A stretch of 64,000 nt of DNA from Oceanobacillus iheyensis HTE831 (GCF_000011245.1 NC_004193.1:1900501-1964500); one strand, 5' to 3'; positions 8,113 to 18,311 are shown, counted from the first letter of the stretch. Notes: generated by a model not told the origin, from the sequence alone. Numbers and translations are program-made.

Positions 8113-9807
8113 TTAATTTTTTACTTTAAAGTTTGATGCAAGCTCTAGCATTTCTCTTGCATGACTTTTTGCAGTGTCGGTAAGTTTCGTACCTGTAATC
8201 ATGCGACTTAATTCATCAATCTGTTCTTCCTCATTTAATTCTTGAACGCTTGTGTATGTGCGATTTGACTTCTCATTTTTCCGAATAAACTTATGAGTAT
8301 CTGCCATTGCTGCTACTTGGGGAAGGTGAGTAATACAAAGTACTTGAGAATCTGTAGAGACTTGATGCATTTTTTCAGCAATAGCTTGTGCGACACGTCC
8401 ACTCACTCCAGTATCCACTTCGTCGAAAATCACACTGGTAATACCCTGATGTTTGGAAAATATTTTTTTAAGTGCAAGCATAAATCTTGATAATTCTCCA
8501 CCTGATGCTACTTTTGATAAATCTTTCAATGGTTCGCCAACATTCGTTGAAATCAAAAAACGAACTTTATCATATCCATTTTTTGTTAACTTTGGTGGTG
8601 TTGCATCTTCAAAGTCAATAGCAAATGATGCATTTTCTAAGTATAAATCTTTGAGCTCTTGATGTATTTCATTCACCAAGTTTTCTGCTGCAAGAGCGCG
8701 TAAATGATGGAGTTGTTCTGCTTCTAACATAGCATCTTTTTCGAGTTCTTCTATTTCCGCAACTAATGCATTAACATGTGTATCACGATTCGTTATTTGC
8801 TCTATTTCTTCATCAATTTTAGCTAAATAAGATAACATTTCTTCCACTGTGGTACCATATTTTCGTTTTAACTTATTTAATTCATCTTTTCTTTGCTCTA
8901 ATTCATTTAATCGTTCAGGGTTATATTGTAGGCCATCTAAATGGTTCCGTAATGAGTATGCCAACTCTTCTAAAGCATAAAAATGGTTTGCGATTTCTTC
9001 ATTTTTTTCAGTAATAAACGGATCAACATCTTGATTAGTTTCCAATGCTAGTTGCGCTTGTTTCACAAAATCAAGGCCCCGTTGTTCCCCATAAAGAGCG
9101 TAATAAGCATCATTTAATGCTCGATGTAATTTTTCATAATTAGCAAGCTGATGAATTTCTTCATCTATTTCAATGTCTTCTTCAGGCTGTAATTGCGCTT
9201 GTTCCAATTCCTGCTGTTGAAATTGTAACAAATCAAGTCGTTGTGCCATCTCTTGCTCATTATCATTTAACTTACGATACTTACGTTTTACTGTTTCAAG
9301 TGCATCATATATTTTTCTGTATTCAGACTTTGTTTCTTCGATCGCCTTGTAGTCATACATATCAAGAAAGTCAATATGATGGTCAACATCCATTAATGAC
9401 TGTGTTTCGTGTTGACTATGAATATCAATTAATGTTTTACCAAATTCACGTAATATAGCTAAAGTAACTAATTTACCATTAACGCGGCAAATACTTTTAC
9501 CAGAAGAAGTAATGATCCGTTGTAATACAACTTGTTCGTCTTGTATCTCTATTCCAAATTCATTACCTGTATGATATATAGGATGATTGTTGTTCGAAAT
9601 AAAAAACAATCCTTCAATTGTTGCTTTTTTTGTACCATGTCTGACATAGTCTACAGAACCTCTTCCACCTGCTAATAATTGAATTGCATCAATTATAATG
9701 GATTTTCCAGCTCCCGTTTCACCTGTTAAAACCGTTAGTCCGTCATTAAAAGTAATAGATATGTCATCGATAATAGCAAAATCTTGAATTGATAATTCGG
9801 TTAACAC
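8113..9807 (-). CDS. recN: DNA repair ATPase RecN
   Basis: RecN is an SMC-like ATPase acting early at DNA double-strand breaks. The start at 9807 (GTG, 564 residues) is chosen because it gives MLTELSIQDFAII, matching the usual RecN N-terminus, and a GGTGGG box lies about 7 bases upstream. Walker A is GETGAGKS near residue 30. Coiled-coil segments fill about 150-370. The C-terminal ATPase lobe has the signature ASGGELSRFML and Walker B VIFDEVDTGVSG. The gene is followed by its own terminator and preceded by ahrC, the standard order. Confidence 0.95.
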   Translation of the reverse strand: MLTELSIQDFAIIDDISITFNDGLTVLTGETGAGKSIIIDAIQLLAGGRGSVDYVRHGTKKATIEGLFFISNNNHPIYHTGNEFGIEIQDEQVVLQRIITSSGKSICRVNGKLVTLAILREFGKTLIDIHSQHETQSLMDVDHHIDFLDMYDYKAIEETKSEYRKIYDALETVKRKYRKLNDNEQEMAQRLDLLQFQQQELEQAQLQPEEDIEIDEEIHQLANYEKLHRALNDAYYALYGEQRGLDFVKQAQLALETNQDVDPFITEKNEEIANHFYALEELAYSLRNHLDGLQYNPERLNELEQRKDELNKLKRKYGTTVEEMLSYLAKIDEEIEQITNRDTHVNALVAEIEELEKDAMLEAEQLHHLRALAAENLVNEIHQELKDLYLENASFAIDFEDATPPKLTKNGYDKVRFLISTNVGEPLKDLSKVASGGELSRFMLALKKIFSKHQGITSVIFDEVDTGVSGRVAQAIAEKMHQVSTDSQVLCITHLPQVAAMADTHKFIRKNEKSNRTYTSVQELNEEEQIDELSRMITGTKLTDTAKSHAREMLELASNFKVKN

Positions 9808-9834
9808 TTTTCTACCCACCCCATTGTTTCCAAC

Positions 9835-10284
9835 TTATAACATTTCAATAAAGCGATTTTTAATCATTTCTGCTTGTTCTGGAGTTCTGCAAATGATTAA
9901 ACATGTATCATCCCCACAAATGGTTCCCATAATCTCTTCCCAATCAAGATTATCAATTAAAACACCAACCGCATGTGCATTTCCTGGCAATGTGTGAAGA
10001 ATAATAAAATGACTAGCATGTTCAATTTTTACAAACGTATCAACAATCAGTCGTTTTAACTTTTGCAATGGATTAAATCGTTGGTCCGCTGGTAAACTAT
10101 ATTTATATTGTCCCGTTGTGGTAGGTACTTTTACCAATTGCAGTTCTTTTATATCACGAGAAACGGTTGCTTGAGTAACATTAAAATCTAAAGCTTTTAA
10201 GGAGTCGACTAATTCATCTTGTGTCTCAATTATATTTTCGGTTATTAGCTCTCTAATTTTAATATGCCGTTGTAATTTACTCAT
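9835..10284 (-). CDS. ahrC: Arginine repressor/activator AhrC (ArgR family)
   Basis: This hexameric arginine-responsive regulator represses arginine synthesis and activates its breakdown. The 149-residue protein has the N-terminal winged helix (about 1-70, with the motif [11 protein letters not shown]) and the C-terminal arginine-binding and hexamerisation domain ([27 protein letters not shown]). A GAGGAGG box lies 7 bases before the ATG. It sits between the TlyA-type methylase gene and recN as in B. subtilis, where no arginine genes are nearby. Confidence 0.95.
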   Translation of the reverse strand: MSKLQRHIKIRELITENIIETQDELVDSLKALDFNVTQATVSRDIKELQLVKVPTTTGQYKYSLPADQRFNPLQKLKRLIVDTFVKIEHASHFIILHTLPGNAHAVGVLIDNLDWEEIMGTICGDDTCLIICRTPEQAEMIKNRFIEML

Positions 10285-10304
10285 GGTTATACCTCCTCAG
10301 TTCC

Positions 10305-11114
10305 TTAACTCAAATTCATATGTGCTTCTTCTATAACTCGATCATAGGATATGAACGCTTCCGTATTACTTTCTTTTTCCCAACCCAAATGTACTAGAAA
10401 CTCAATATTTCCTTCCGTACCTGTAATAGGTGAGTAAGTTAAGTTTAGTAAGGAGAAACCGCTCTCCCTTGCATACATCATCACTTTATCTAAGACCTCG
10501 TGATGGACTGCTGGATCACGAATAATTCCTTTTTCCCCTACTTGTTCACGTTTTGCCTCGAATTGTGGTTTTATTAGAGCAATTATATCACTATTAGGTT
10601 GCAGAATCTTGTTAAGAACTGGGAAGATATGTTTTAAAGAAATAAAAGATACATCTATAGATACAAAATTAGGAAGACCATGGTTTAATAATTCAGGTGT
10701 AACATCCTTGAAGTTTGTCCGTTCCATGACAATAACACGATGGTCATTCCGAAGCTTCCAGTCTAATTGATTGTACCCGACATCAATTGCATAGCTTTTA
10801 ATTGCACCATGCTGTAACGCGCAATCAGTAAAACCTCCAGTTGATGAACCAACATCCATAAACAATTTATCACTTACATCTACATCAAATTCTTGTAATG
10901 CCTTTTCTAGCTTTTTTCCGCCTCTACCTACATAAGGATTATCTTTTTGTTTTACACGTAACGGCGTTTCAACAGAAATAATGGTTCCTGGTTTATCTAT
11001 TCGATCATTTTCTGTAAAAACGATCCCGGCCATTATAGACCTTCTGGCTTTATCAATATTCTCAACCAATTCTCGCTCTACAAGTAACTCATCAGCTCTT
11101 TTTTTCTTTTTCAT
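10305..11114 (-). CDS. yqxC: TlyA-family 2'-O-ribose rRNA methyltransferase YqxC
   Basis: The 269-residue protein has an N-terminal S4 RNA-binding domain (about 5-65). An FtsJ-type Rossmann methyltransferase domain follows, with the S-adenosylmethionine motif MDVGSSTGGFTDC near residue 85. A Lys-Asp-Lys-Glu-type catalytic set is compatible with ALIKPQFEA and the neighbouring acidic residues. The family methylates ribose in rRNA; hemolysin in older names is not its function. Its ATG is 2 bases beyond the ispA stop, so the two are translated in succession. Confidence 0.9.
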   Translation of the reverse strand: MKKKKRADELLVERELVENIDKARRSIMAGIVFTENDRIDKPGTIISVETPLRVKQKDNPYVGRGGKKLEKALQEFDVDVSDKLFMDVGSSTGGFTDCALQHGAIKSYAIDVGYNQLDWKLRNDHRVIVMERTNFKDVTPELLNHGLPNFVSIDVSFISLKHIFPVLNKILQPNSDIIALIKPQFEAKREQVGEKGIIRDPAVHHEVLDKVMMYARESGFSLLNLTYSPITGTEGNIEFLVHLGWEKESNTEAFISYDRVIEEAHMNLS

Positions 11115-11116
11115 TT

Positions 11117-12001
11117 CTAATGATCACGCTCACTGAAATACTTTGTCAATTCAGCGAGCAGAGAATCTTCTGCTCCAGCCAAATGTAGACTTTTGTAGGC
11201 TTTTTCAACATAGAGATTTTTCTGATCGATAGCACCTTGCAATCCTAATAATTTCGGATACGTGCTTTTTTCATTCAGTTCATCGCTACCCACTGGTTTC
11301 CCAATCTTCGACGCATCTCCAGTTATGTCTAAGATATCGTCCTGCACTTGAAAAATTAAGCCTAAATAATAAGCATAATCAGTAAGGTGTTTTAACTGAT
11401 TGTCTGTTGCTCCACCAAGATATGCTCCAGCAATAATTGCAAACCGAATTAACTCTCCAGTTTTTAATGCGTGAATTTCTTCCATTTCTTCAAGTGTAAC
11501 AGCTTGTTTTTCAGCTTCCATATCCAATATTTGACCAGCGACCATCCCAGCTGGTCCACTCGCTTCAGATAATATTCGTATTAACTCCACTTTTTCATCA
11601 GAAGTTAGTAGGTCATCTGAACTAATTAATTGAAAACTATACGTTAGTAATGCATCTCCAGCCAATATTGCTGTTGCTTCATTGAATTGTTTGTGATTTG
11701 TTAACTTGCCTCGACGATAATCATCATCATCCATGGCAGGCAAATCATCATGAATAAGTGAATACGTATGAATCATTTCTATTGCAACTGCTGAGGACAT
11801 CACTTTATCTAATGTTTTTCCGTATACCTCATAGCTAGCCAATATTAATATTGGCCTTAATCGCTTCCCGCCTGCATTTAATGAATATAGCATGGATTCT
11901 TTTAAATTATTCGGGATATCTAAATGTGAAAAATAAGTATTATATGTTGCTTCCAATTTCTCACGATATATCTCTAAATATCTTTGTAAGTTTTCATTCA
12001 C
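11117..12001 (-). CDS. ispA: Farnesyl diphosphate synthase
   Basis: This prenyltransferase condenses isopentenyl diphosphate with dimethylallyl and geranyl diphosphate to make farnesyl diphosphate for quinones, undecaprenyl lipid and haem side chains. The 294-residue sequence has the first aspartate-rich motif [10 protein letters not shown] and the second DDILD, plus the GKRLRP substrate motif near residue 46. The start is GTG, and its GTGA overlaps the xseB TGA stop, a sign of translational coupling. Geranylgeranyl synthases are related, but order and length favour ispA. Confidence 0.93.
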   Translation of the reverse strand: MNENLQRYLEIYREKLEATYNTYFSHLDIPNNLKESMLYSLNAGGKRLRPILILASYEVYGKTLDKVMSSAVAIEMIHTYSLIHDDLPAMDDDDYRRGKLTNHKQFNEATAILAGDALLTYSFQLISSDDLLTSDEKVELIRILSEASGPAGMVAGQILDMEAEKQAVTLEEMEEIHALKTGELIRFAIIAGAYLGGATDNQLKHLTDYAYYLGLIFQVQDDILDITGDASKIGKPVGSDELNEKSTYPKLLGLQGAIDQKNLYVEKAYKSLHLAGAEDSLLAELTKYFSERDH

Positions 12002-12234
12002 GATGATGAATCCTCCTGTATATCAAAAGGTTCTAATTCTCCTTGTTCATTCATTATCTGAACCATTTTATCTTGCACATGATTTAATTTCTCACTACAA
12101 AGCTTAGAAAGATTCATTCCTTCTTGATAATATTCGATCGCTTTTTCAAGTGGAACGTCTCCTTCTTCTAATTTAGAAACGATTCCTTCTAATTTCTCCA
12201 TGGCTTGTTCAAACGTTAGATCCTTCGTTGCCAT
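11998..12234 (-). CDS. xseB: Exodeoxyribonuclease VII small subunit
   Basis: XseB partners XseA in the exonuclease that degrades single-stranded DNA from both ends. It is a short coiled-coil protein (78 residues) with the family core [20 protein letters not shown] chose the second ATG (12234) because it lies 9 bases after AAGGAGG; the ATG at 12240 is only 3 bases away from it. The start lies inside the 3' end of xseA and the stop overlaps ispA. Confidence 0.92.
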   Translation of the reverse strand: MATKDLTFEQAMEKLEGIVSKLEEGDVPLEKAIEYYQEGMNLSKLCSEKLNHVQDKMVQIMNEQGELEPFDIQEDSSS

Positions 12235-13582
12235 TTTCATTCGCCTCCTTAATTGCTGTTACTTTTCCAGTTACTTCCCCATCTGCAATTCTTAATTGAA
12301 TCGTATCATTTATGTGTAAATGCTTAACTGATTTAATTAACGCTCCATCTTCATTATACGGAAGAGCATATCCTCTTTTCATAATTTCCAAAGGATTAAC
12401 CAAACTTAACTTATCTATCTGCGAATATAACCGTTGAGATTGTTGTTCAAGGTAGTTATTCATCATCTTATTTTGAAGGGAATGTAGTTGACGTAATTTA
12501 TCAATTGCTAATCTCAGTTCCCTTTGTGGATGTTGACTGGATAATCTTTTTATTAAATGATTATGTGTTAATTTGTCATCAGAAACCTTTGATTTCATTC
12601 TTCGTTGAAGGTTATCCATTGTTGAATCCAATTCTTGTTCTTTTTGCTTTACTAATTGGTGCGGATATTTAAATGCATAGGTTTGTCTTAGTTGATGAAG
12701 TATTGTTTCGTGCTGACTAATATATTGTTTTAACAGACGTGCTAACTGTCTTTTTTGAATCTCTATTTTATCCAAAAGTTCAACCTGGGAAGGTACTGCT
12801 AATTCTCCAGCTGCGGTTGGTGTAGGTGCACGTAAATCAGCTACAAAGTCACTTATTGTGGTATCTGTTTCATGTCCAACAGCAGATATAATTGGTGTTT
12901 TCGATTCAAAAATTGCTCTTGCAACTTCTTCTTCATTAAAGCTCCACAATTCTTCAATCGATCCCCCGCCTCTCCCAACAATAATCACATCATACGATAG
13001 GGAATCTGCTTGCTGTATAGATCGAGCAATGGATGCTTTAGCTTGATTTCCTTGAACAAGTACTGGAAAAACCGTTATTTTCACAGAAGGATAACGTCGT
13101 TTCATCGTTGTTAGTATGTCCCTAATTGCTGCACCTGTTGGAGAAGTAATCACGGCGATATTTTTTGGATAACGAGGAATTGGTTTTTTATATTCGTCTG
13201 CAAAATAACCTTGTTTATGTAATCTTTCTTTTAATTGTTCAAATGCTTGATACAAAGACCCAATACCGTCAGGCTCCATTTCATGAATATACAACTGATA
13301 CTGACCATAAGCTTCAAATACACTTATTTCCCCACGAATAAGAACGTTCATTCCATTTTCAGGATGAAAAAGTAACTTACGATTGCTTGAAGCAAACATT
13401 ACCGCCTGAATACGTGCAGAATCATCTTTAATTGTCAGATACATATGGCCACGACTATGGTGTTTAAAGTTTGATATTTCCCCACGTAACCAAATATCCC
13501 GCAAATGTGGATCAGAATCCATTTTCCTTTTAACATATTTTGTTAAAGCTGTTACCGTCAAATATTTATCTTTCAACGTCAT
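12209..13582 (-). CDS. xseA: Exodeoxyribonuclease VII large subunit
   Basis: This is the catalytic subunit of exonuclease VII. The 457-residue protein has an N-terminal OB fold (about 1-100) that binds single-stranded DNA. The catalytic domain carries [15 protein letters not shown] and [25 protein letters not shown] coiled-coil region (about 280-400) follows. The ATG overlaps the end of folD by 17 bases, with AAAGGA upstream inside folD. The 3' end overlaps xseB by 26 bases. Confidence 0.95.
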   Translation of the reverse strand: MTLKDKYLTVTALTKYVKRKMDSDPHLRDIWLRGEISNFKHHSRGHMYLTIKDDSARIQAVMFASSNRKLLFHPENGMNVLIRGEISVFEAYGQYQLYIHEMEPDGIGSLYQAFEQLKERLHKQGYFADEYKKPIPRYPKNIAVITSPTGAAIRDILTTMKRRYPSVKITVFPVLVQGNQAKASIARSIQQADSLSYDVIIVGRGGGSIEELWSFNEEEVARAIFESKTPIISAVGHETDTTISDFVADLRAPTPTAAGELAVPSQVELLDKIEIQKRQLARLLKQYISQHETILHQLRQTYAFKYPHQLVKQKEQELDSTMDNLQRRMKSKVSDDKLTHNHLIKRLSSQHPQRELRLAIDKLRQLHSLQNKMMNNYLEQQSQRLYSQIDKLSLVNPLEIMKRGYALPYNEDGALIKSVKHLHINDTIQLRIADGEVTGKVTAIKEANENGNEGSNV

Positions 13583-14423
13583 TCAATCCTTTTGCAGCTT
13601 TAATTGTATTTTTTAGCAGCATCGTTATCGTCATGGGACCTACCCCACGTGGAACCGGTGTAATGTAAGATGCTTTTTGTTCTGCACTTTCAAAGTCCAC
13701 ATCTCCAGTAAGTTTTCCATCATCCTTACGATTAATGCCTACATCAATTACTACGGCATCTTCCTTAATATAATCCGCATTAATTGCATGAGCTCTTCCT
13801 ATCGCTACAATTAGTATATCTGCCTGCTTCGTTATTTCTTGCAAATTCTTTGTACGAGAGTGCGTATACGTTACTGTTGCATTTTCTTGTAGTAAAAGCA
13901 ATCCAATCGGTTTACCGACAATATTACTTCTTCCTATAATTACAGCATGTTTCCCTTCAAGAGAGATATCTTTTGATCGCAACATTGTTAAAATACCATA
14001 TGGAGTACAAGGAATAAACGTATCTTCTCCTGTCATCATTTTTCCGACATTAATCGGATGAAATCCATCTACATCTTTTGCAGGAGAAATAGCGTGTATA
14101 ATCTTCTGTTCATCCATTTGATCTGGTAACGGTAATTGTACTAATATGCCATGAACACTGTCGTCATTATTTTGTTCGTCAATAATTTGAAGCAGTTCGT
14201 CTTGGCTAATATTCTCAGGCAGTTCAATTAAATTAGAAGAAATCCCTGTAACTGCACAGGCTTTTTCTTTTCCTTTTACATAGGATTTGGAAGCAGGGTT
14301 ATCTCCGACCAATATTACTGTTAAATGTGGAGTCAGACCTTTTTCTTTTAATTCATCTACTTCTATTTTCATTTTTTGCTTTAACTCTTCAGATAATTCT
14401 TTGCCATTTAACAATGTAGCCAT
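13566..14423 (-). CDS. folD: Bifunctional methylenetetrahydrofolate dehydrogenase/cyclohydrolase
   Basis: FolD interconverts 5,10-methylene-, methenyl- and 10-formyl-tetrahydrofolate with NADP. The 285-residue protein has the signature VGDNPASKSYVKGKEKAC, whose Tyr and Lys form the active site, and the C-terminal PRGVGPMT motif. The Rossmann segment VIIGRSNIVGKP binds the cofactor. It works in the same one-carbon network as the glycine cleavage genes and yqgN elsewhere in the window. The order nusB-folD-xseA is standard. Confidence 0.96.
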   Translation of the reverse strand: MATLLNGKELSEELKQKMKIEVDELKEKGLTPHLTVILVGDNPASKSYVKGKEKACAVTGISSNLIELPENISQDELLQIIDEQNNDDSVHGILVQLPLPDQMDEQKIIHAISPAKDVDGFHPINVGKMMTGEDTFIPCTPYGILTMLRSKDISLEGKHAVIIGRSNIVGKPIGLLLLQENATVTYTHSRTKNLQEITKQADILIVAIGRAHAINADYIKEDAVVIDVGINRKDDGKLTGDVDFESAEQKASYITPVPRGVGPMTITMLLKNTIKAAKGLNDVER

Positions 14424-14441
14424 TGGTTAATTCTCTCTCCC

Positions 14442-14822
14442 TTATGCAATAATTTTTGATAAAACACCATTTACAAATTTTCCTGATTGTTCATCCCCAA
14501 ATGTATGTGCCAGTTCGATTGCTTCATTAATAGAAACATTTTGCGGAATATCATCGATATACATTATTTCTAAAATGGCCATTCGGAGAATCGTTCTTTC
14601 TACAGAAGCTATCCGATCTATTGTCCATTTCTCTAGATGTGTAGAGATCTTTTCATCAATTACACTCTTGTGTTGAATAACTCCTTCAACTAACGATCTC
14701 AAGAACACATCGTATCTTTCCTTTTCTTTTAGTGTTTCCATTACTTCTTCTAATTCCGTCTCATTAATGTCTAGCTGAAATAAGACCTGAAAAGCTTTTT
14801 CTCTTGCTTTGTGTCGATTCAT
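14442..14822 (-). CDS. nusB: Transcription antitermination factor NusB
   Basis: NusB binds boxA RNA with NusE (S10) in rRNA antitermination. I chose the ATG at 14822 (126 residues, MNRHKAREKAFQ) because it matches the family N-terminus and follows AAGGAG; a longer in-frame reading to 14909 has no support. The all-helical core is seen in ALQ-type heptads and SVERTILRMAILEIMY, with the C-terminal SGKFVNGVLSKI. In B. subtilis it follows yqhY directly; here a PTS locus lies between them. Confidence 0.94.
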   Translation of the reverse strand: MNRHKAREKAFQVLFQLDINETELEEVMETLKEKERYDVFLRSLVEGVIQHKSVIDEKISTHLEKWTIDRIASVERTILRMAILEIMYIDDIPQNVSINEAIELAHTFGDEQSGKFVNGVLSKIIA

Positions 14823-14995
14823 TCTATTTTGACTCCTTCTAATTCCTTCATTTACTGTTAAAATAATAACACGTTTCTCTTTTACTTGGCTAGGATTCAA
14901 CCATATCATATAAACGATTTTAGCATATCCGGTCCACTTTTAGTGAACAAAAAGAAAAGCCCCCAAGCAAAAAAGATATTTTACTCAGACGGCTC

Positions 14996-17023
14996 TTATT
15001 GTACCCTTTTGAAGGCTATAATATTGGATTGTCCTTTTTCAACTTTTTCCTCTAGTAAATGTATATAAGCTAAATCATGTATGTTTGTGAATACAACAGG
15101 AGTAACTGTTGAAAATCCTTGTTTTTCTAAATAGTCTAGATCTACTTTTAATAATGCTTGCCCAGCTTTAACAAATTGATTTTCATCAACAAAAATATTA
15201 AATCCTTTTCCATTTAAGTTAACTGTATCCAATCCAGCATGTATTAATATTTCTGTCCCTTCCTCTGATTGGACTCCAATTGCATGATTGGTCGGAAAAA
15301 TATGAATGATTTCCCCATCCACAGGAGAAACAATCGTTCCATCTTCCGGAATGATGGCAAAACCTTCTCCCATCAATTTACCAGAAAATACTGGGTCAGA
15401 CACATCTGTTATCGGTATCATTTGTCCAGTTAATGGTGATACGATTATTTCATCATTAACGGATATAGGCTCCTCTACAACAGGATATTCAAACTCTTGT
15501 CCTAGTCGAGGTACCTTACCTAAAATAATATCCTGTATTTGTCCTTTTATCGTCTCGGAGCGAGGTCCAAATATTGCTTGAACGTTATTTCCCACCACTA
15601 AGACTCCTGATGCTCCTATTTTTTTTAATCTAACCTTATTTACTTTTTGAATAGAATCGACAGATACCCGCAATCTTGTAATACAAGCATCCAAATGAGT
15701 AATATTTTGTAATCCACCTATCGCTTCTACTACGTCAAACGCTAAGTCGCTTTTTTCAGAACTAGGACTATATTTATGATCATCTGATTCTTCTCTACCT
15801 GGCGTTAGTAAATTAAACTTTTTAATGAAGTAACGGAATAGAAAATAATATATTATCGCAAAAAATAACCCAAGTATAATCGTTATCCACCACGGTTCTT
15901 GTCCTGGCAGAATACCAAAAAGCACAAAGTCAATAGCTCCTCCTGAGAAAGTAAATCCTATATTCACATGAAAATATGTCATCAAAACAAAAGATAAACC
16001 ATCTAAAAGTGCATGGATCAAAAATAAAATTGGTGATAAAAACATAAAAGAAAACTCAAGAGGTTCTGTAATTCCTGTTAAGAAAGATGTTAGTGCTCCT
16101 GATACAAGTAAACCTGCAACTAATTTCTTTTTTTCTGGCTTAGCAGCATGGTACATTGCTAGAGCTGCGGCAGGTAAACCAAACATCATGATTGGGAATT
16201 CCCCAGCCATAAAGTGACCAGCTGTGAATTCTACTCCATCTTTTAATTGAGCAAAAAAAATCGCCATATCCCCTCTTACAATATTACCAGCTTCAGTCTC
16301 GAATGATCCAAATTCATACCAAAAAGGTGCGTGAAAAATATGATGAAGTCCGAACGGAATTAATAATCGTTTAATAAATCCAAATAAGAAGACTGCTACA
16401 TATGTACCTTCTTCAATTAACCAATATGATGCACTATTCATCGCATCTTGTACCGGCGGCCAAATAAACATGAGCAATATACCTATTACAAATGAACACC
16501 CAGCAGTAGCTATAGGAACAAATCGCTTTCCAGCAAAAAAACCTAAGAAAGAAGGCATTTCAATATCATGAAATCGGTTATAACAAAAGGCAGCAATTAG
16601 TCCGACAATAATTCCTCCGAATACACCTGTTTGTAAAGTTGGGATACCTAAAACAGATGCAAAACTAGGGTCAGATTCAATCATTTTAGAAGTTACACCA
16701 ATCCAAGATCCCATAACTTGATTTAAGACTAAATATCCGACTAATGCAGCTAGCCCCGCAGCTCCATCACTTGCAAGCCCTATCGATACACCAATAGCAA
16801 ATATCAATGGTAAATTATCAAAAATAATACCACCAGCATCTTCCATAACTGTAGCAATTAACTGAATCCACTCCATATGTAAGAATGGAAGATACTCTAA
16901 CACTGTATTCTGCTGTACTGCGTTACCAAGACCTAGCAACAACCCAGCGACTGGTAATAATGCAACTGGCAACATAAGTGCTTTACCTATCTTCTGTAAT
17001 AGACCAAATGCCTTCTTAAACAT
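14996..17023 (-). CDS. ptsG: PTS glucose-type permease, EIICBA fusion
   Basis: This sugar phosphotransferase permease imports and phosphorylates a hexose. The EIIC membrane domain (1 to about 400) has roughly ten hydrophobic segments. The EIIB domain has the phosphorylated Cys in HLDACITRLRV. The EIIA domain has the phosphorylated His in ILIHAGLDTVNL. The order CBA and the 675-residue length match PtsG of B. subtilis. Glucose is the likely substrate, given the adjacent glcT; glucosamine or N-acetylglucosamine transporters of the same family cannot be excluded. GGGGGGA precedes the ATG. I find no convincing terminator before nusB. Confidence 0.85.
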   Translation of the reverse strand: MFKKAFGLLQKIGKALMLPVALLPVAGLLLGLGNAVQQNTVLEYLPFLHMEWIQLIATVMEDAGGIIFDNLPLIFAIGVSIGLASDGAAGLAALVGYLVLNQVMGSWIGVTSKMIESDPSFASVLGIPTLQTGVFGGIIVGLIAAFCYNRFHDIEMPSFLGFFAGKRFVPIATAGCSFVIGILLMFIWPPVQDAMNSASYWLIEEGTYVAVFLFGFIKRLLIPFGLHHIFHAPFWYEFGSFETEAGNIVRGDMAIFFAQLKDGVEFTAGHFMAGEFPIMMFGLPAAALAMYHAAKPEKKKLVAGLLVSGALTSFLTGITEPLEFSFMFLSPILFLIHALLDGLSFVLMTYFHVNIGFTFSGGAIDFVLFGILPGQEPWWITIILGLFFAIIYYFLFRYFIKKFNLLTPGREESDDHKYSPSSEKSDLAFDVVEAIGGLQNITHLDACITRLRVSVDSIQKVNKVRLKKIGASGVLVVGNNVQAIFGPRSETIKGQIQDIILGKVPRLGQEFEYPVVEEPISVNDEIIVSPLTGQMIPITDVSDPVFSGKLMGEGFAIIPEDGTIVSPVDGEIIHIFPTNHAIGVQSEEGTEILIHAGLDTVNLNGKGFNIFVDENQFVKAGQALLKVDLDYLEKQGFSTVTPVVFTNIHDLAYIHLLEEKVEKGQSNIIAFKRVQ

Positions 17024-17059
17024 ATTTATCCCCCCTTCATTAAAAATTGATTACGAACA

Positions 17060-17140
17060 TAAAAAAACATGAGTTTTTTTGCAAACAACCGTTAAATAGT
17101 TAGCTTAACGACTGAGCATTTATCTACCCATGCCTAATTG
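17060..17140 (-). promoter_or_regulatory. ptsG leader: promoter and likely GlcT-controlled terminator
   Basis: On the minus strand an extended -10 element TGATACAAT lies near the end of the glcT-ptsG gap. It is followed by CATGGGT (17126-17132), which can pair with ACTCATG (17068-17074), and a run of seven T residues comes next. An inner CGTTAA/TTAACG stem lies between. This is the form expected of a terminator controlled by a BglG-type antiterminator. The antiterminator (RAT) helix itself was not modelled. Confidence 0.5.
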
Positions 17141-17157
17141 TATCAGCAGTACATAAT

Positions 17158-18000
17158 CTATTCATATTTTTGATAAAGACGTTGTAAATGCATTGTCAAA
17201 TAAACAGCTTCGGCTTCATACACTGGTTTTTTTAAGGTTTGCTGTATAATTTTCATCAGTTTCCAACTCAAATTATAGCAAATTGGATATTCTGTTTTCA
17301 GTAATTCCGCTATTTTTTTAGGTTCTTGTACAACTTCTCCTTCTACCAATCGATCAATAGTATATCTGATATGACGTACCAAACGAATGTACTCAATACC
17401 TGCTCTATCAATCTTTATACTCAATTTAGTTTCAATTATATTAATTAATTGGGTAATTAATTGAGAGTATCGATTAATATCAGATATTTTTCTGTTGTAT
17501 ATAGCACTATGAACATGTAATGCAATAAAACCAATTTCACCATCGGGTAAATTAATATCTAATTGTTGGTTTAAAAAATCAACTATATCAGCTGCAATTT
17601 CATATTCTAAAGGATATAGAATCTTTGTTTCAGATAAGAATGGATTTATGATAGCCATTCCTTTTTCTAAACGATTAATCGCAAATAATAAGTGATCCGT
17701 TAAAGCAACGTGAACTTTTTCATTTAATATTTCACTAGACCTTTTTTGAATCATATTAATGGAATCAATGATTTTTTGAAGTAAATATTCATCAATCTGA
17801 GGTACTATTTTTTTATATTGATCTTGTTGTTCTTGATCACGTAAGACAAATAATTTCTCCACGAATTCTTCCTCAACAGAATCGTTCTCTTTAAAATTAA
17901 AGCCTATTCCACTCCCTATTAATACCACTTCATTCTGATAATTATCTTGTGCTATTAATACGTTATTGTTCAATGGTTTCTTCACTATAAAATCGGACAT
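17158..18000 (-). CDS. glcT: Transcriptional antiterminator GlcT (BglG/SacY family)
   Basis: This RNA-binding antiterminator prevents premature termination of PTS gene transcription; its activity depends on PTS phosphorylation of its PRD domains. The 280-residue protein has an N-terminal RNA-binding CAT domain (1-55, with KPLNNNVLIA and IGSGIGF). PRD1 (about 65-170) contains the conserved His in LTDHLLFAINR and IGFIALHVHSA. PRD2 (about 175-280) contains LVRHIRYTIDR and YLTMHLQRL. It is directly upstream of ptsG in the same direction, so ptsG is the likely target. An extended -10 element TGTTACAAT lies at 18038-18046. Confidence 0.88.
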   Translation of the reverse strand: MSDFIVKKPLNNNVLIAQDNYQNEVVLIGSGIGFNFKENDSVEEEFVEKLFVLRDQEQQDQYKKIVPQIDEYLLQKIIDSINMIQKRSSEILNEKVHVALTDHLLFAINRLEKGMAIINPFLSETKILYPLEYEIAADIVDFLNQQLDINLPDGEIGFIALHVHSAIYNRKISDINRYSQLITQLINIIETKLSIKIDRAGIEYIRLVRHIRYTIDRLVEGEVVQEPKKIAELLKTEYPICYNLSWKLMKIIQQTLKKPVYEAEAVYLTMHLQRLYQKYE

Positions 18001-18043
18001 ATTACCTTTCTCCTATAACAATCTTTAAGTAAATATAATTGTA

Positions 18044-18269
18044 ACACAAATGCAAGAAATTTATAAAAATTAATGGACTTGAATAAGAGTCAATTAATAA
18101 ATTCATTTTAAATAACAAACCGTATACTCTTTTAAAAATACACTCGCTTTCCAAAGCGAAGCTTGCGCCTTTGGTATTCAGAAAAACCTTTATCTTATGT
18201 TTTATAAGTGTACGAAGTCGACATCATCCAATATGGTTACTTTAAATCTTAACATTCTTATCTTACCAA
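18044..18269. other. Gene-free stretch between glcT and yqhY
   Basis: No credible coding region was found. The stretch holds overlapping inverted repeats: CGCTTT/AAAGCG at 18145-18150 and 18153-18158, and CCAAAG/CTTTGG flanking an AAGCTT core at about 18151-18174. These could form mutually exclusive hairpins. Their role is unknown; no promoter or T-run makes a clear RNA gene. Confidence 0.4.
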
Positions 18270-18302
18270 AAAACGCAGGTCATACGTAATGACCTGCGTT
18301 TT
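18270..18302 (-). terminator. Terminator of the accB-accC-yqhY unit
   Basis: Perfect 14-base arms (AAAACGCAGGTCAT and complement) surround a 5-base loop, 10 bases after the yqhY stop. The T-tract on the minus strand is good. Confidence 0.88.
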
Positions 18303-18311
18303 ATAAACTAT

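Noticed and set aside
14940-14995. Terminator after ptsG
   Set aside because: GC-rich AGCCCCCAAGC is followed by T residues, but no convincing stem can be formed.
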